Assembly: GCA_019637795.1 (NCBI GenBank)
Contig: JAHBUY010000002.1
Location: 62,001-126,000 of the forward strand
Length of the DNA: 64,000 nt
Origin: a bacterium
Lineage (GTDB): Bacteria; Desulfobacterota; Binatia; HRBIN30; CADEER01
Reading direction: 5' to 3'
The notes beneath the pieces are model-generated. The model was given only the letters and a program-made list of their open reading frames with translations. It did not search any database and was not told where the DNA came from. A program made the translations under genes and the position numbers. Of the stretch, positions 46,279-55,389 are shown in pieces (within the stretch, counting starts at the first letter, position 1; every line of letters begins with the position of its first letter).

Positions 46279-47257
46279 CGGCTCTCCGTCTCTGGCGCAG
46301 GACGCGCAGCTCCACCACGGCGGGATCCTGTTTGACGAGCTCGATGCCGGCCGGCAGGTCCACCGCCGGGGTGACTCGGTAGCTGCCCGGCTCGCGTCCG
46401 CCGGCGTCGATATAAACCGCGCCGTGGTCGAGCTCAAGCGCGTCGGTCGCCGACTGCGGTCCGCGCACCGTGATCTGCTGCTTCGGCGGCACGACGGCCG
46501 TCTGGTAGTCGGCATTGCGAACGACGATCGTCACGCCGCTGAGCGTCCGCGTGCGCTCCGGCTCCTCGAGCCGCACCTGGACGTGGACCAGCGCGGCGCT
46601 GAACGACAGGAACTCCCCCGGGACGTCGAGCGGCAGCTCGCGCTCGAGCAGGCCGGCCTGCGCGTCGGCGAGATCGAGCGGATCGGTCTCCGCCGTCTTC
46701 AGCGCGCTCACCTCGGCCGCCGGCCCGACCACCTCCACCGACTCGGGCGCCACGCGCGTGTCGGTGACGAGCAGATTCGCCGGCGGCTTGCCGGCGAAGG
46801 CGACGTGCACCGGCACGCGCTTGCGCATCACGGCGGCGAGCTCGAGCGTCACCTCCGCCGGCGTCATGCGCACGATGGTGACGCCGCGCGGCAGATCGAG
46901 GGTGTCGCCGACGATGCGGAACACCGCCGGACCCGGCCGCACGCCGTGCAGGTCGAGGGTGATCGCGGCGCGCTGCGGATCGATGCGGTTGAGCAGCGTC
47001 CGCGGGCCGCGCACGACGAGGTCGATGAAGTCGACGCGCGGGCTCACCAGCATCACGTTCGGGGGCCGGTTCCGCAGCTCCACCGGCACCTGCACCGCGA
47101 TCTCGGTGTCGCGCTCGCCGGCGTTGACGAAGAACCAGAGCCCGACGGCGATGACGAGCGAGAGCAGCTTGACGCCGGCGTTGTGCAGCAGCAGCCAGCG
47201 CAGCGACTCGCCGACGTCGCGCAGGGTGATGTCGCGCAGGCGGTCGCGCCAGGTCAT
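46268..47257 (-). CDS. cdaR: YbbR-domain protein, CdaR-like regulator of diadenylate cyclase
   Basis: 329 residues. One N-terminal transmembrane helix ('LLSLVIAVGLWFFVNAGE', about 31-48) is followed by three or four YbbR beta-domains with alternating 'PVELRNRPPNVMLVSPR', 'VTLELAAVMRKRVPVHVAFA' and 'RTRTLSGVTIVVRNA' elements outside the membrane. In Firmicutes CdaR binds CdaA and tunes c-di-AMP synthesis. The start overlaps the cdaA stop by 4 bp (ATGA) and its end overlaps glmM by 11 bp. Confidence 0.9.
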   Translation of the reverse strand: MTWRDRLRDITLRDVGESLRWLLLHNAGVKLLSLVIAVGLWFFVNAGERDTEIAVQVPVELRNRPPNVMLVSPRVDFIDLVVRGPRTLLNRIDPQRAAITLDLHGVRPGPAVFRIVGDTLDLPRGVTIVRMTPAEVTLELAAVMRKRVPVHVAFAGKPPANLLVTDTRVAPESVEVVGPAAEVSALKTAETDPLDLADAQAGLLERELPLDVPGEFLSFSAALVHVQVRLEEPERTRTLSGVTIVVRNADYQTAVVPPKQQITVRGPQSATDALELDHGAVYIDAGGREPGSYRVTPAVDLPAGIELVKQDPAVVELRVLRQRRRADGQ

Positions 47258-47997
47258 ACCACGAGCTTCTGCAGCGTGCCGCGCAGCGAGCCGGCGTCGA
47301 GGTCGCGCGTCAGGCGGCCGTCGAGCACCAGCGAGATGCTGCCGGTCTCCTCCGAGACCGCGATCACCACCGCGTCGGTCTCCTCGGTGATGCCGATCGC
47401 CGCGCGATGGCGGGTGCCGAAGGTCTTGCTGACGTTCGGATTGGTGGTCAGCGGCAGGAAGCAGCCGGCGGCGGTGATCCGCCCCTTGCGGATGATCAAC
47501 GCCCCGTCGTGGATCGGCGACGTCGGCGTGAAGATGCTGACGATCAGCTCCCGGCTGATCTGCGCGTCGATCGTCGTCCCGCCCTCGATGAACTCGTTGA
47601 GGCCGGTCTCGCGCTCCAGGACCACCAGGCCGCCGACGCGCCGCCCGGCGAGCGTCACCACCGCGCGCAGGATCTCCTCGAGGTCCTGGCCGCGCAGCGC
47701 GCTGGCGGCGCCGAAGATCGGCCGGCTGCCGACCTGCACCAGGGCGCGGCGGATGTCGTGCTGGAAGATGATGACGATGACCAGCAGGACGGAGCTGAGG
47801 AAGTTATCGAGGATCCAGTTGACCGTGTAGAGGTCGAACAGCCGCGACGACAGGTAGATGAGGACGACGATGCAGAGCCCGATCAGCATCCGCGCCGCGC
47901 GGGTGCCGCGGATGAGCTCGATCAGGCTGTAGACGATGAACGCGACGATGCCGATGTCGACGGCATCTTGCAGGCGGAAGTTGTCGAGAAAAGTCAC
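47254..47997 (-). CDS. cdaA: Membrane diadenylate cyclase CdaA
   Basis: 247 residues from a GTG at 47997. Three N-terminal hydrophobic helices (about 12-28, 36-52 and 60-80) anchor a DAC domain that joins two ATP into c-di-AMP. The diagnostic 'SPIHDGALIIRKGRITAAG' (DGA motif) and 'TFGTRHRAAIGITEETDA' (RHR motif) are both intact, so it should be active. It lies 10 bp downstream of ftsH and is coupled to cdaR. c-di-AMP controls osmolyte and potassium balance and wall homeostasis in known hosts; no phosphodiesterase is in the window. Confidence 0.95.
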   Translation of the reverse strand: MTFLDNFRLQDAVDIGIVAFIVYSLIELIRGTRAARMLIGLCIVVLIYLSSRLFDLYTVNWILDNFLSSVLLVIVIIFQHDIRRALVQVGSRPIFGAASALRGQDLEEILRAVVTLAGRRVGGLVVLERETGLNEFIEGGTTIDAQISRELIVSIFTPTSPIHDGALIIRKGRITAAGCFLPLTTNPNVSKTFGTRHRAAIGITEETDAVVIAVSEETGSISLVLDGRLTRDLDAGSLRGTLQKLVV

Positions 47998-48007
47998 CCG
48001 CCCGGGG

Positions 48008-49849
<1,842 letters not shown>

Positions 49850-49912
49850 ATGACCCCCGGAAGGCTCAAAATCGACGCCAGCCTAACATGGCACATATCC
49901 TGCGGCAACGGC

Positions 49913-50938
49913 TCATAACGGCTTCTCGGCAGCGCGAACGCCGCGTCCGGACGATGACTTACGCCGCGCGGCGACGAGGCGTCCGCGCCTCCGCCGCACC
50001 GTCCAACCGAGCGGCAGATGGATCTCGCCGCGCCCCTCCGGCGCCAGTGCCAGCGCCACCGCGGCGCGGATGTGACGCCGCTGCAGGCGGCGCCGCGGCA
50101 CGCCGGCGCGCAGCAACCAGCGCCGCGCCAGCACGGCGCGGGCGCCGGCGCCCTGGCCGGCGAGCCAGGCGACCGGCAGACCACCGTCGCCGGCGACGGA
50201 CGCCAGCTCGGCATCGGCCCAGCGCGCCACCACCGCGCGTTCGGCGCGCGCCGAGGCGGCGAGATTGGCGCACGCCTCGGCGATCGCCGGGTTGAGCTCG
50301 CCGAGCAGCGGCAGCACCCGCTGCCGCACCTGGGTGCGCAGGAAGCGCGGATCGTCGTTCGAGGCGTCGTGCCGATAGGCGAGGCCGGCCTGCTCGACCA
50401 CGGCGCGGACGTCGGCGCGGCGGCACTCGAGCAGTGGCCGCACCACCCCATCGCGCCGGCGCGGCCGGATGGCGCCGAGCCCGCGCACGCCGGCGCCGCG
50501 CAGCAGGCGCATCAGCACCGTCTCCGCCTGATCGTCGACGGTGTGACCGGTGGCGATGCGCGTGCACTCGTGCGCCGCCGCCAGGCGGTGCAATGCGGCG
50601 TAGCGCAGCGCCCGGGCCCGCGCCTCGAGATTCGGCATGGCGACGGTCAGCCGGCCGCCCAGGTCGCAGCGCGCGAAGCGCACGCCCAGGGTCGCGGCGG
50701 CGGCGGCGGCCGCCGCCTCGTCGGCGTCCGCCGCGGCGCCGCGCAAGCCGTGGTGCACGTGCGCCGCCACCAGCTCGATGCCGAGCTTGCGGCGCAGCTC
50801 GCGCAGCGCCAGCAGCAGGCCGATCGAGTCCGACCCGCCCGATACCGCGACCAGCACCCGATCGCCGGGGGTCAGCAGCGCCTGTTCCCTGATCGTGCGC
50901 TGCACGGTGCCGAGCAGGATCGCCAGAGCATGTCGCAC
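49913..50938 (-). CDS. tilS: tRNA(Ile)-lysidine synthase
   Basis: About 341 residues. It modifies C34 of tRNA-Ile(CAU) to lysidine. The PP-loop is 'VLVAVSGGSDSIGLLLALRE' (about 29-48); 'AAHVHHGLRG', 'IATGHTVDDQAETVLMRLLR' and 'LRTQVRQRVLPLL' are family motifs. The C-terminal tRNA-binding part is short and very basic (VRRRRGRLVAARRK). The start is uncertain: GTG at 50938 is chosen, but GTG at 50980 is also in frame, and no clear Shine-Dalgarno supports either. Upstream is the PspC gene. Confidence 0.9.
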   Translation of the reverse strand: MRHALAILLGTVQRTIREQALLTPGDRVLVAVSGGSDSIGLLLALRELRRKLGIELVAAHVHHGLRGAAADADEAAAAAAAATLGVRFARCDLGGRLTVAMPNLEARARALRYAALHRLAAAHECTRIATGHTVDDQAETVLMRLLRGAGVRGLGAIRPRRRDGVVRPLLECRRADVRAVVEQAGLAYRHDASNDDPRFLRTQVRQRVLPLLGELNPAIAEACANLAASARAERAVVARWADAELASVAGDGGLPVAWLAGQGAGARAVLARRWLLRAGVPRRRLQRRHIRAAVALALAPEGRGEIHLPLGWTVRRRRGRLVAARRKSSSGRGVRAAEKPL

Positions 50939-51010
50939 GCCACCCAGATGAACACAGATGGCCGTCGATGGACACCGCACGGCGGCCCGGCCCCGCGCCG
51001 GGCCTGATCG

Positions 51011-51361
51011 TCACCGCTGGCTGTCGGTGCTCACCGGCGAGCGCAGCTCGACCGTCTCGACATCGCGCGCCGCCAGCGCCAGGCGCTCCGGCCGATAAGG
51101 CATCACCACCCAGAGGACGACGTAGAGCACCAGCCCGGCGCCGCCGGCGATCAGGGTCAGCAGCACGAACGCCAGGCGCACCGGCGTGGCGGCGATGCCC
51201 AGCTCCTGCGCCAGGCCGGCGCAGACGCCGGCGATCTTCTTGCCGTCGCGCGACCGATACCACTCGCGCGACAGCGGCGAGGCGACCAGCGAGCTGCCGC
51301 AGTAGCGGCACTTGATCGCCGCCTCCTGGATCGGCTCGGCGCAGTAGGGACAGGTCTTCAT
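51011..51361 (-). CDS. Zinc-ribbon PspC-domain membrane protein 1
   Basis: 116 residues. A CxxC-x(11)-CxxC zinc ribbon ('[20 protein letters not shown]') is followed by a PspC domain: '[20 protein letters not shown]' then a hydrophobic helix '[20 protein letters not shown]'. PspC proteins act in envelope stress sensing. It is the fourth gene of a four-gene minus-strand set (PspC 2, ECF sigma, membrane protein, PspC 1), 9 bp after the membrane protein. The two PspC proteins share the ribbon and domain order but are diverged. Confidence 0.85.
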   Translation of the reverse strand: MKTCPYCAEPIQEAAIKCRYCGSSLVASPLSREWYRSRDGKKIAGVCAGLAQELGIAATPVRLAFVLLTLIAGGAGLVLYVVLWVVMPYRPERLALAARDVETVELRSPVSTDSQR

Positions 51362-51370
51362 CGTCGCACC

Positions 51371-51748
51371 TCAGGCGGCGAGCGCGTCGTCCGGCGGACG
51401 CCGCGCCAGCAGGAGGGGAATGCTCGCGTAGGAGAGGCCGACGCCGACCAGCGCGGCGAGGGCGTAGCTGGCGGCGAGGTAGATCGCCACGCCGTGCGGC
51501 AGCCAGGCATCGGCCAGCGCGTACAGCCACGCGACCAGCGCCACGTTGGCCGCCACCAGCAGCGGCAGGGGCATCAGCGCGACCCCGAGCACGCGCAGCA
51601 GGCGCGGCCAGAAGGCAGCGCGCGCCGCCAGCTCGGGGCCGGCGGCCGCCAGGGCGCGCGCCGACAGCGCCGCCGTGTCGATCGACACCCGCGCCGCCGC
51701 CAGGGCCGCGGCCAGGCGCGGGTCGAGCCGGTCGTCGCCGTCGCTCAT
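51371..51748 (-). CDS. Two-helix membrane protein, possible anti-sigma factor
   Basis: 125 residues. The N-terminal about 50 residues are polar and alanine-rich ('DPRLAAALAAARVSIDTAAL'); two long hydrophobic helices follow ('LLRVLGVALMPLPLLVAANV' and 'AIYLAASYALAALVGVGLSY'). Its ATG overlaps the sigma gene stop by 4 bp (ATGA). Membrane proteins translated with an ECF sigma factor in this way are usually its anti-sigma factor, but no zinc-binding HxxxCxxC or other anti-sigma domain is visible, so the role is inference from position. Confidence 0.6.
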   Translation of the reverse strand: MSDGDDRLDPRLAAALAAARVSIDTAALSARALAAAGPELAARAAFWPRLLRVLGVALMPLPLLVAANVALVAWLYALADAWLPHGVAIYLAASYALAALVGVGLSYASIPLLLARRPPDDALAA

Positions 51749-52257
51749 TCCCCATCCTCGCCGCGGACCAGCGCGTTCAGCGTGGCGATCGCGTGGTGCA
51801 GGCGGCTCTTCACGGTGCCGCGCGGGATGCCGAGTATCGACGCCACGTCGTCCTCGCTCAGATCGTGCAGGTAGCGGAGCGCCACCACTTCGCGCTGCCC
51901 GTCCGGGAGGCGCGCCAGGAGGCGCGCGACGTCGATGCCGGCGTCGCCCGGCGGGGCCGCGCCGTCGCCCTCGCCGCTCGCTGCGCCCGACTCGCGCGGC
52001 TGCCGCCGTTGCCAGTCGCGGCTGAGATTGAGGGCGATCTGGAACAGCCAGGTCGAGAAGCGCCGCTCGCCGTCGAAGCGTTCGGCGGCGCGAACCACGC
52101 GCAGCCAGACCTCCTGGTAGAGGTCCTCGACGTCGCGGCCGCCGGTGCGGCGGTGGAGGAAGTGCGCCAGCGGCCGCTGCCAGCGCCGCAGCAGCTCCGC
52201 CAGCGCCTGCTCGTCGCCGCGCGCCACCTGCGCCACGAGCGCTTCGTCGGTCGGCAT
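51745..52257 (-). CDS. ECF-type RNA polymerase sigma factor
   Basis: 170 residues. Region 2 is 'FLHRRTGGRDVEDLYQEVWL' with 'RRFSTWLFQIALNLSRDWQR'; region 4 is 'LPDGQREVVALRYLHDLSED' and the helix-turn-helix 'DVASILGIPRGTVKSRLHHA'. Regions 1 and 3 are absent, as in ECF sigma factors. It lies between the PspC 2 gene (32 bp upstream) and the putative anti-sigma gene (4 bp overlap). This suggests an envelope-stress circuit in which the sigma factor reads the state of the membrane. TATGCG ending 6 nt before the ATG could also be its own start signal. Confidence 0.92.
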   Translation of the reverse strand: MPTDEALVAQVARGDEQALAELLRRWQRPLAHFLHRRTGGRDVEDLYQEVWLRVVRAAERFDGERRFSTWLFQIALNLSRDWQRRQPRESGAASGEGDGAAPPGDAGIDVARLLARLPDGQREVVALRYLHDLSEDDVASILGIPRGTVKSRLHHAIATLNALVRGEDGE

Positions 52258-52289
52258 CGACTGCGCATATCACCCGCTCGCGGCCCGCA

Positions 52290-52670
52290 TCAGGACTCGC
52301 GCACCGCCGGCGGCCCGGAGCCCGGGCGGCCGCTCAGCCGCGCCGCCAGGTCGAGCCCGAGGTGCAGCACCCGCTCGAGCAACGACTCCTCGCCCGGCCG
52401 GCGCGGGATCGCCAGCCAGAGCGCCGCGTAGAGCAACGGTCCGGCGAAGTGGAAGAAGGTCAGCACGACGAAACCGACGCGCACCGCCACCACCGGTACC
52501 GCGAAGGCCCGCGCCAGCGCCGCCGCAACGCCGCCCAGCCGCTTCTCGGGATGGCTGCGGTGCCAGCGGTCGCTGGCGAACGAGGTCAGCCGGCTGCGGC
52601 AATAGCGGCAGCGCGTCGCCTCGCCGCGAATCTCCTCGGCACAGAATGGACAGCGCTTCATCTCGGGCAT
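52290..52670 (-). CDS. Zinc-ribbon PspC-domain membrane protein 2
   Basis: 126 residues from the ATG at 52670, with AGGAGGAG directly upstream. Zinc ribbon 'CPFCAEEIRGEATRCRYCRS', then PspC domain 'KRLGGVAAALARAFAVPVVA' and helix 'VGFVVLTFFHFAGPLLYAAL'. A second amphipathic region 'LLERVLHLGLDLAARLSG' follows. It is the first gene of the sigma cluster. A longer open frame upstream crosses the tRNA and integrase region and is a shadow. Confidence 0.83.
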   Translation of the reverse strand: MPEMKRCPFCAEEIRGEATRCRYCRSRLTSFASDRWHRSHPEKRLGGVAAALARAFAVPVVAVRVGFVVLTFFHFAGPLLYAALWLAIPRRPGEESLLERVLHLGLDLAARLSGRPGSGPPAVRES

Positions 52671-52692
52671 CGACTCCTCCTCGTCTCGCCCG

Positions 52693-52723
52693 ATGATACG
52701 CGCCGCCCTCACGGCGGGTTCAA
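52693..52723 (-). promoter_or_regulatory. Candidate promoter of the PspC/sigma cluster
   Basis: TTGAAC (52723-52718), 19 nt, TATCAT (52698-52693) on the minus strand, about 22 nt before the PspC 2 start. The spacer contains a 5 bp dyad (CCGCC, GTGAG, GGCGG). The 183 bp from here to the tRNA hold no gene. Confidence 0.4.
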
Positions 52724-52814
52724 TGCCGGCGCAAAATACCCAGGATCGGTCCGTCGGGCGCTGCGCCCGTCCCGTCGCCCGGCGATCTTCTGCGTCCTCC
52801 GCGGCGATCCCCCT

Positions 52815-52843
52815 TTGACTCGCACCACGACCTTCGCTAATCC
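52815..52843 (+). promoter_or_regulatory. Promoter of tRNA-Gly
   Basis: TTGACT (52815-52820), 17 nt, TAATCC (52838-52843). A start near 52850 would begin the precursor a few bases before the tRNA at 52854. Confidence 0.55.
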
Positions 52844-52853
52844 CAACAGGCAC

Positions 52854-52927
52854 GCGGGCGTAGCTCAGTTGGCTAGAGCGTATGCTTGCCAAGCATAAGG
52901 TCGCCGGTTCGACCCCGGTCGCCCGCT
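52854..52927 (+). tRNA. tRNA-Gly(GCC)
   Basis: 74 nt cloverleaf: acceptor GCGGGCG (52854-52860) pairs with CGCCCGC (52920-52926), D arm GCTCAGTTGGCTAGAGC, anticodon stem TATGC/GCATA with loop TTGCCAA, anticodon GCC at 52888-52890, and T arm GCCGGTTCGACCCCGGT. Discriminator T; CCA is not encoded. The 3' half is also the end of the integrase gene on the other strand, so it is the likely attachment site of the element to its right. Confidence 0.96.
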
Positions 52928-54231
52928 CTCGAAAGCCCCGCAATTCCAACGAGTTGCGGGGCTTCTTCTTTCTGGGATTCCGTGTCGCCGGTGGCTGGTT
53001 GCGGATAGGTTGCGGATGGTTGCGGGGCGTCGTCGAGTTGATCGAGCTGCGCCAGCCGGCGCTTGCGCGCTTCCGCGTCGCCCTTGATGAGGTGCCCGTA
53101 GCGCTCGAGGGTGAAGCTCGCCTTGTGGTGCCCGAGCTGCTGAGAGACGTACAGCAGCTCAACGCCGTCCTGCAGGAGCTGGCTCGCGTAGCCGTGGCGG
53201 ATGTCGTGAATCCGCACCTTCCGCAACTCAGCCGCAACCAAAAGCGGCTCGAACACCCGCTTGCGGAAGTTGTCGGGGTCGCCGGGGTCCTTGCCGTGGC
53301 TGAACACCCAGGCATCCAGGGCACCGGCCAGGTCGGCTTCGAGCGCCGCCTGCGCCTCGGCGTCGATGGCGACCACGCGCTCGAAGCGGTCCGCCCACAG
53401 CTCGCGCAGCACGGCCTGTAGCTGGGAGGACATGTCGACGCGCCGGGTCGCCCGCCGCCCCGCCCGGCTGCCCTTCGGGCTGACGATCTTGCCTTTCACC
53501 CAGGCGCGGTCGACGGTCAGGAAGCCGCCGGCAAAGTCGATGTCGCCCCACTTGAGCGCCAGCGCCTCGCCCAGGCGCAGGCCGGTGCGGGCGAGCAGCA
53601 AGAGGAACGGGTGGTGGTCGCGGTACGGGTACACCGTCTTGCCGTGCCGCTCGATCGCGTGCGTCTGCGCGGTGTGGAGGAGCTGCGCCGTCTCGCCGCG
53701 CGTCAGCGGGTCGATCTTCTTTGCCTCGGCGGGGAACAGCTTCTTCAGGCCGCGGGCCGGGTTGGTGGCAATGTGCTCGTCCTCGATCGCCTCCGAGAAC
53801 AAGCTCGATAGGGTCGCCAGCGTCTTCTGGATGTTCCGGCCGGACTTCTCCGCGGCCTGCAGCCCGTGAGCAAACGCCTTCACGTCGGCGCGCGTGATCT
53901 CGCCCAGGCGCCGCGGGCCGAGCACCGGCAGGATGCGGAGTCGGAAGCTGATCTCGTAGTCCTCGGCGGTCGTGGCCTTCCGCCGCCTCTCGATGCGGGG
54001 CAGGAACACCTTCGTGGCGTACTCCTCGAGCGTCGGCGTCGTCGCGGCCGGCTCCGGATCTTTGGGCACGATCCCCAAGTCGACCGCGGCCAGCCGCTCC
54101 TCGGTTCGCTTCCGCAGCTTCTCGGCTTCCTTCTTCTCGATCCGCCCGAGTCGCTTCGCCGTCCGCTTGCCGTGATGGTCGACAAACAGCCACCACTCGC
54201 CCGGCCGGCGCTCGCGCAGTTTCACCGCCAT
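52873..54231 (-). CDS. int: Tyrosine recombinase (site-specific integrase)
   Basis: 452 residues from the ATG at 54231. An N-terminal Arm-type region ('RRPGEWWLFVDHHGKRTAKR'), a SAM-like core-binding domain ('TTPTLEEYATKVFLPRIERR' onward) and the catalytic domain with the tetrad R ('LLARTGLRLGEALALKWGDI'), HxxR ('VRIHDIRHGYASQLLQDG'), H ('QQLGHHKASFTLERYGHL') and nucleophile Y in the same stretch. The last about 18 codons (ending LMLGKHTL) are written in the tRNA-Gly gene on the opposite strand, so the stop lies inside the tRNA. This is the usual sign of an element integrated at a tRNA 3' end. The start overlaps the next small gene by 3-4 bp (ATGA). Confidence 0.95.
   Translation of the reverse strand: MAVKLRERRPGEWWLFVDHHGKRTAKRLGRIEKKEAEKLRKRTEERLAAVDLGIVPKDPEPAATTPTLEEYATKVFLPRIERRRKATTAEDYEISFRLRILPVLGPRRLGEITRADVKAFAHGLQAAEKSGRNIQKTLATLSSLFSEAIEDEHIATNPARGLKKLFPAEAKKIDPLTRGETAQLLHTAQTHAIERHGKTVYPYRDHHPFLLLLARTGLRLGEALALKWGDIDFAGGFLTVDRAWVKGKIVSPKGSRAGRRATRRVDMSSQLQAVLRELWADRFERVVAIDAEAQAALEADLAGALDAWVFSHGKDPGDPDNFRKRVFEPLLVAAELRKVRIHDIRHGYASQLLQDGVELLYVSQQLGHHKASFTLERYGHLIKGDAEARKRRLAQLDQLDDAPQPSATYPQPATGDTESQKEEAPQLVGIAGLSRAGDRGRTGDLMLGKHTL
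52934..52963 (+). terminator. Intrinsic terminator of tRNA-Gly
   Basis: A 10 bp stem (AGCCCCGCAA at 52934-52943 with its complement at 52954-52963), a 10 nt loop and TCTTCTTT directly after. It also falls inside the integrase coding region on the other strand. Confidence 0.8.
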
Positions 54232-54392
54232 CAGCCCCTCCCCTTCCGCCGCCGCGGCTTCGTCGGCTGCGCGGCCTGCTCCTGCTCGCGGTTGATCGCG
54301 AGAACATCCCGGGCAAACGTCTCCAGCGCCTGCAGCAGCGCCGCCAGCGCCGGCGCGGGAACGGCGATCGTGCGCGTGGTCGCGGTCGCCAT
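54231..54392 (-). CDS. Small unknown protein upstream of integrase
   Basis: 53 residues, 'MATATTRTIAVPAPALAALL' then 'FARDVLAINREQEQAAQ' and a basic tail 'KPRRRKGRG'. It starts with an ATG overlapping the stop of the next gene upstream and ends overlapping the integrase ATG, so it is held in a coupled series. The helical Ala/Leu core and Lys/Arg tail suggest a small DNA-binding protein; an excisionase role would be guesswork. Confidence 0.5.
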   Translation of the reverse strand: MATATTRTIAVPAPALAALLQALETFARDVLAINREQEQAAQPTKPRRRKGRG

Positions 54393-54658
54393 CACTCCGC
54401 CTCCCTGGTCTTCGGCGGCTTGCAGCGCCAGCCGTGGATCTCGAGCACCGCCGCCAGCGTGTCCTGCGTGCACCGATACTCGGCATCGGCGATGAGCAAC
54501 TGTGCCCACGTCATGGCGAGGTCGTGCGCGACCTCGTCGCGGCGGTCCAGCAGCTTCGCCCACTTCTTTTTCCCATTGCGTCCTCCGTTGGCCCTTGGCC
54601 GGTTGTGTTTCGTGTGCGTGCGTGATACATCACGCGCACATGAGTAGCAAGCGCCCAT
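54392..54658 (-). CDS. Small unknown element protein
   Basis: 88 residues if the ATG at 54658 is used; the first about 30 residues (with 'CYSCARDVSRTHTKHNRP') overlap the dyad-rich control region, so the true start may be later. The convincing part is 'KKKWAKLLDRRDEVAHDLAM' and 'CTQDTLAAVLEIHGWRCKPP', helical and charged. The stop overlaps the next gene by 3-4 bp. Family unknown. Confidence 0.45.
   Translation of the reverse strand: MGACYSCARDVSRTHTKHNRPRANGGRNGKKKWAKLLDRRDEVAHDLAMTWAQLLIADAEYRCTQDTLAAVLEIHGWRCKPPKTREAE
54620..54635. promoter_or_regulatory. Operator-like dyad 1 in element control region
   Basis: GCGTGAT, AC, ATCACGC: a 7 bp inverted repeat containing TGATAC. Between the integrase-side genes and the divergent RHH gene. 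Confidence 0.4.
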
Positions 54659-54679
54659 TGGAGGAGTGCCGCCGACGTG

Positions 54680-54694
54680 ATACCCGAGTGGTAT
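54680..54694. promoter_or_regulatory. Operator-like dyad 2 in element control region
   Basis: ATACC, CGAGT, GGTAT: perfect 5 bp arms, and the sequence from 54678 reads TGATACC, sharing TGATAC with dyad 1. It ends 17 bp before the RHH gene start, where a repressor of that family could bind. Confidence 0.45.
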
Positions 54695-54711
54695 TGGTCG
54701 GGGGTGTGGGG

Positions 54712-54921
54712 ATGGCGAAGGGAAGCAAGGTTCCTGCGTCGGACGCGGCGATCTCAATTCGCCTTCCAACGGAGATAGTCCGGCGGGCTGATGCGCTGGT
54801 TGCGCCGCTGGCACACGAAGCCGCGGCACAGGGTATCACGCGCGTTGGCCGCTCCGTCGTCATCAAGCGGGCACTGCTTGAGGGTCTCGCGGTGCTCGAG
54901 GCGCGGTACAAGTCCCGCTGA
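54712..54921 (+). CDS. Ribbon-helix-helix DNA-binding protein
   Basis: 69 residues from the ATG at 54712. The ribbon is 'DAAISIRLPTEIVRRADALV' (about 10-29), the helices are 'VAPLAHEAAAQGITRVGRSV' and 'VIKRALLEGLAVLEARYKS'; this is a CopG/Arc-type layout. It is the only gene of the element on the plus strand and lies beside two dyads that share TGATAC, so it is probably the repressor of the integrase side or of itself. An ATG at 54640 would add 24 residues without family likeness. Its 3' end overlaps the convergent zinc-ribbon gene by 59 bp. Confidence 0.7.
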   Translation: MAKGSKVPASDAAISIRLPTEIVRRADALVAPLAHEAAAQGITRVGRSVVIKRALLEGLAVLEARYKSR

Positions 54922-55099
54922 CCGCGTACACCGTCACCGCCCCCAGCTCCGCCCCGCAGAGCGCGCAGCCCGCGTCGAGGTCGCCCGCCAGCGGCGCCCC
55001 CGGCCGGCTGTAGCGATAGCGGCAGCGCGAGCACGCCACGGTGAACCAGCGCCGGTCCGGCTCGCGTAACGGTGTGACGTGTGGCGTAACGGGTAACAT
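54863..55099 (-). CDS. Small zinc-ribbon protein
   Basis: 78 residues from the ATG at 55099 (a GTG at 55105 overlapping the upstream stop is the alternative). Two CxxC pairs, 'VACSRCRYRYSRPG' and 'GCALCGAELG', about 24 residues apart, make a zinc ribbon. 'REPDRRWFTVACSRC' resembles small phage zinc-finger proteins found beside terminases. It is the last gene of the TerL-side series. Function unknown. Confidence 0.55.
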   Translation of the reverse strand: MLPVTPHVTPLREPDRRWFTVACSRCRYRYSRPGAPLAGDLDAGCALCGAELGAVTVYAVSGTCTAPRAPRDPQAVPA

Positions 55100-55101
55100 C
55101 G

Positions 55102-55389
55102 TCACAGCTCCCGCACGTCCGGCACCCGCTGCCGATCCCGCCAGCGGTGCAGCAGGCGACGGCAGTTGGGTGGCACGCGGAAGCCGGTCAGCGTCTCCAT
55201 CTCGACGGCGCCCGGCCAGTCGCGCGTTTTGACCTGCACGAGAACCACGTCGGTCGACCCGATGCCGATCAAGTCCCACGCGCCGAGCGAGCCCGCGGCC
55301 CGCGTGACCGCATAGCCCGCCGCCTCGAGCAGCACGCGGCTGCGGTGCTCGTTGCGCGTGCCTTTTCGTTTCGCGTTGGGGAGCGCCAT
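55102..55389 (-). CDS. PD-(D/E)XK nuclease, Holliday-junction-resolvase-like
   Basis: 95 residues. 'KRKGTRNEHRSRVLLEAAGY' holds the first-helix Glu, 'VTRAAGSLGAWDLIGIG' the motif II Asp, and 'DVVLVQVKTRDWPG' the QxK of motif III, which is the order of archaeal-type Hjc and phage resolvase/endonuclease families. It would resolve or trim branched DNA before packaging or during replication. The ATG shares one base with the TerL stop (TGATG), so it is made with the terminase. Confidence 0.75.
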   Translation of the reverse strand: MALPNAKRKGTRNEHRSRVLLEAAGYAVTRAAGSLGAWDLIGIGSTDVVLVQVKTRDWPGAVEMETLTGFRVPPNCRRLLHRWRDRQRVPDVREL

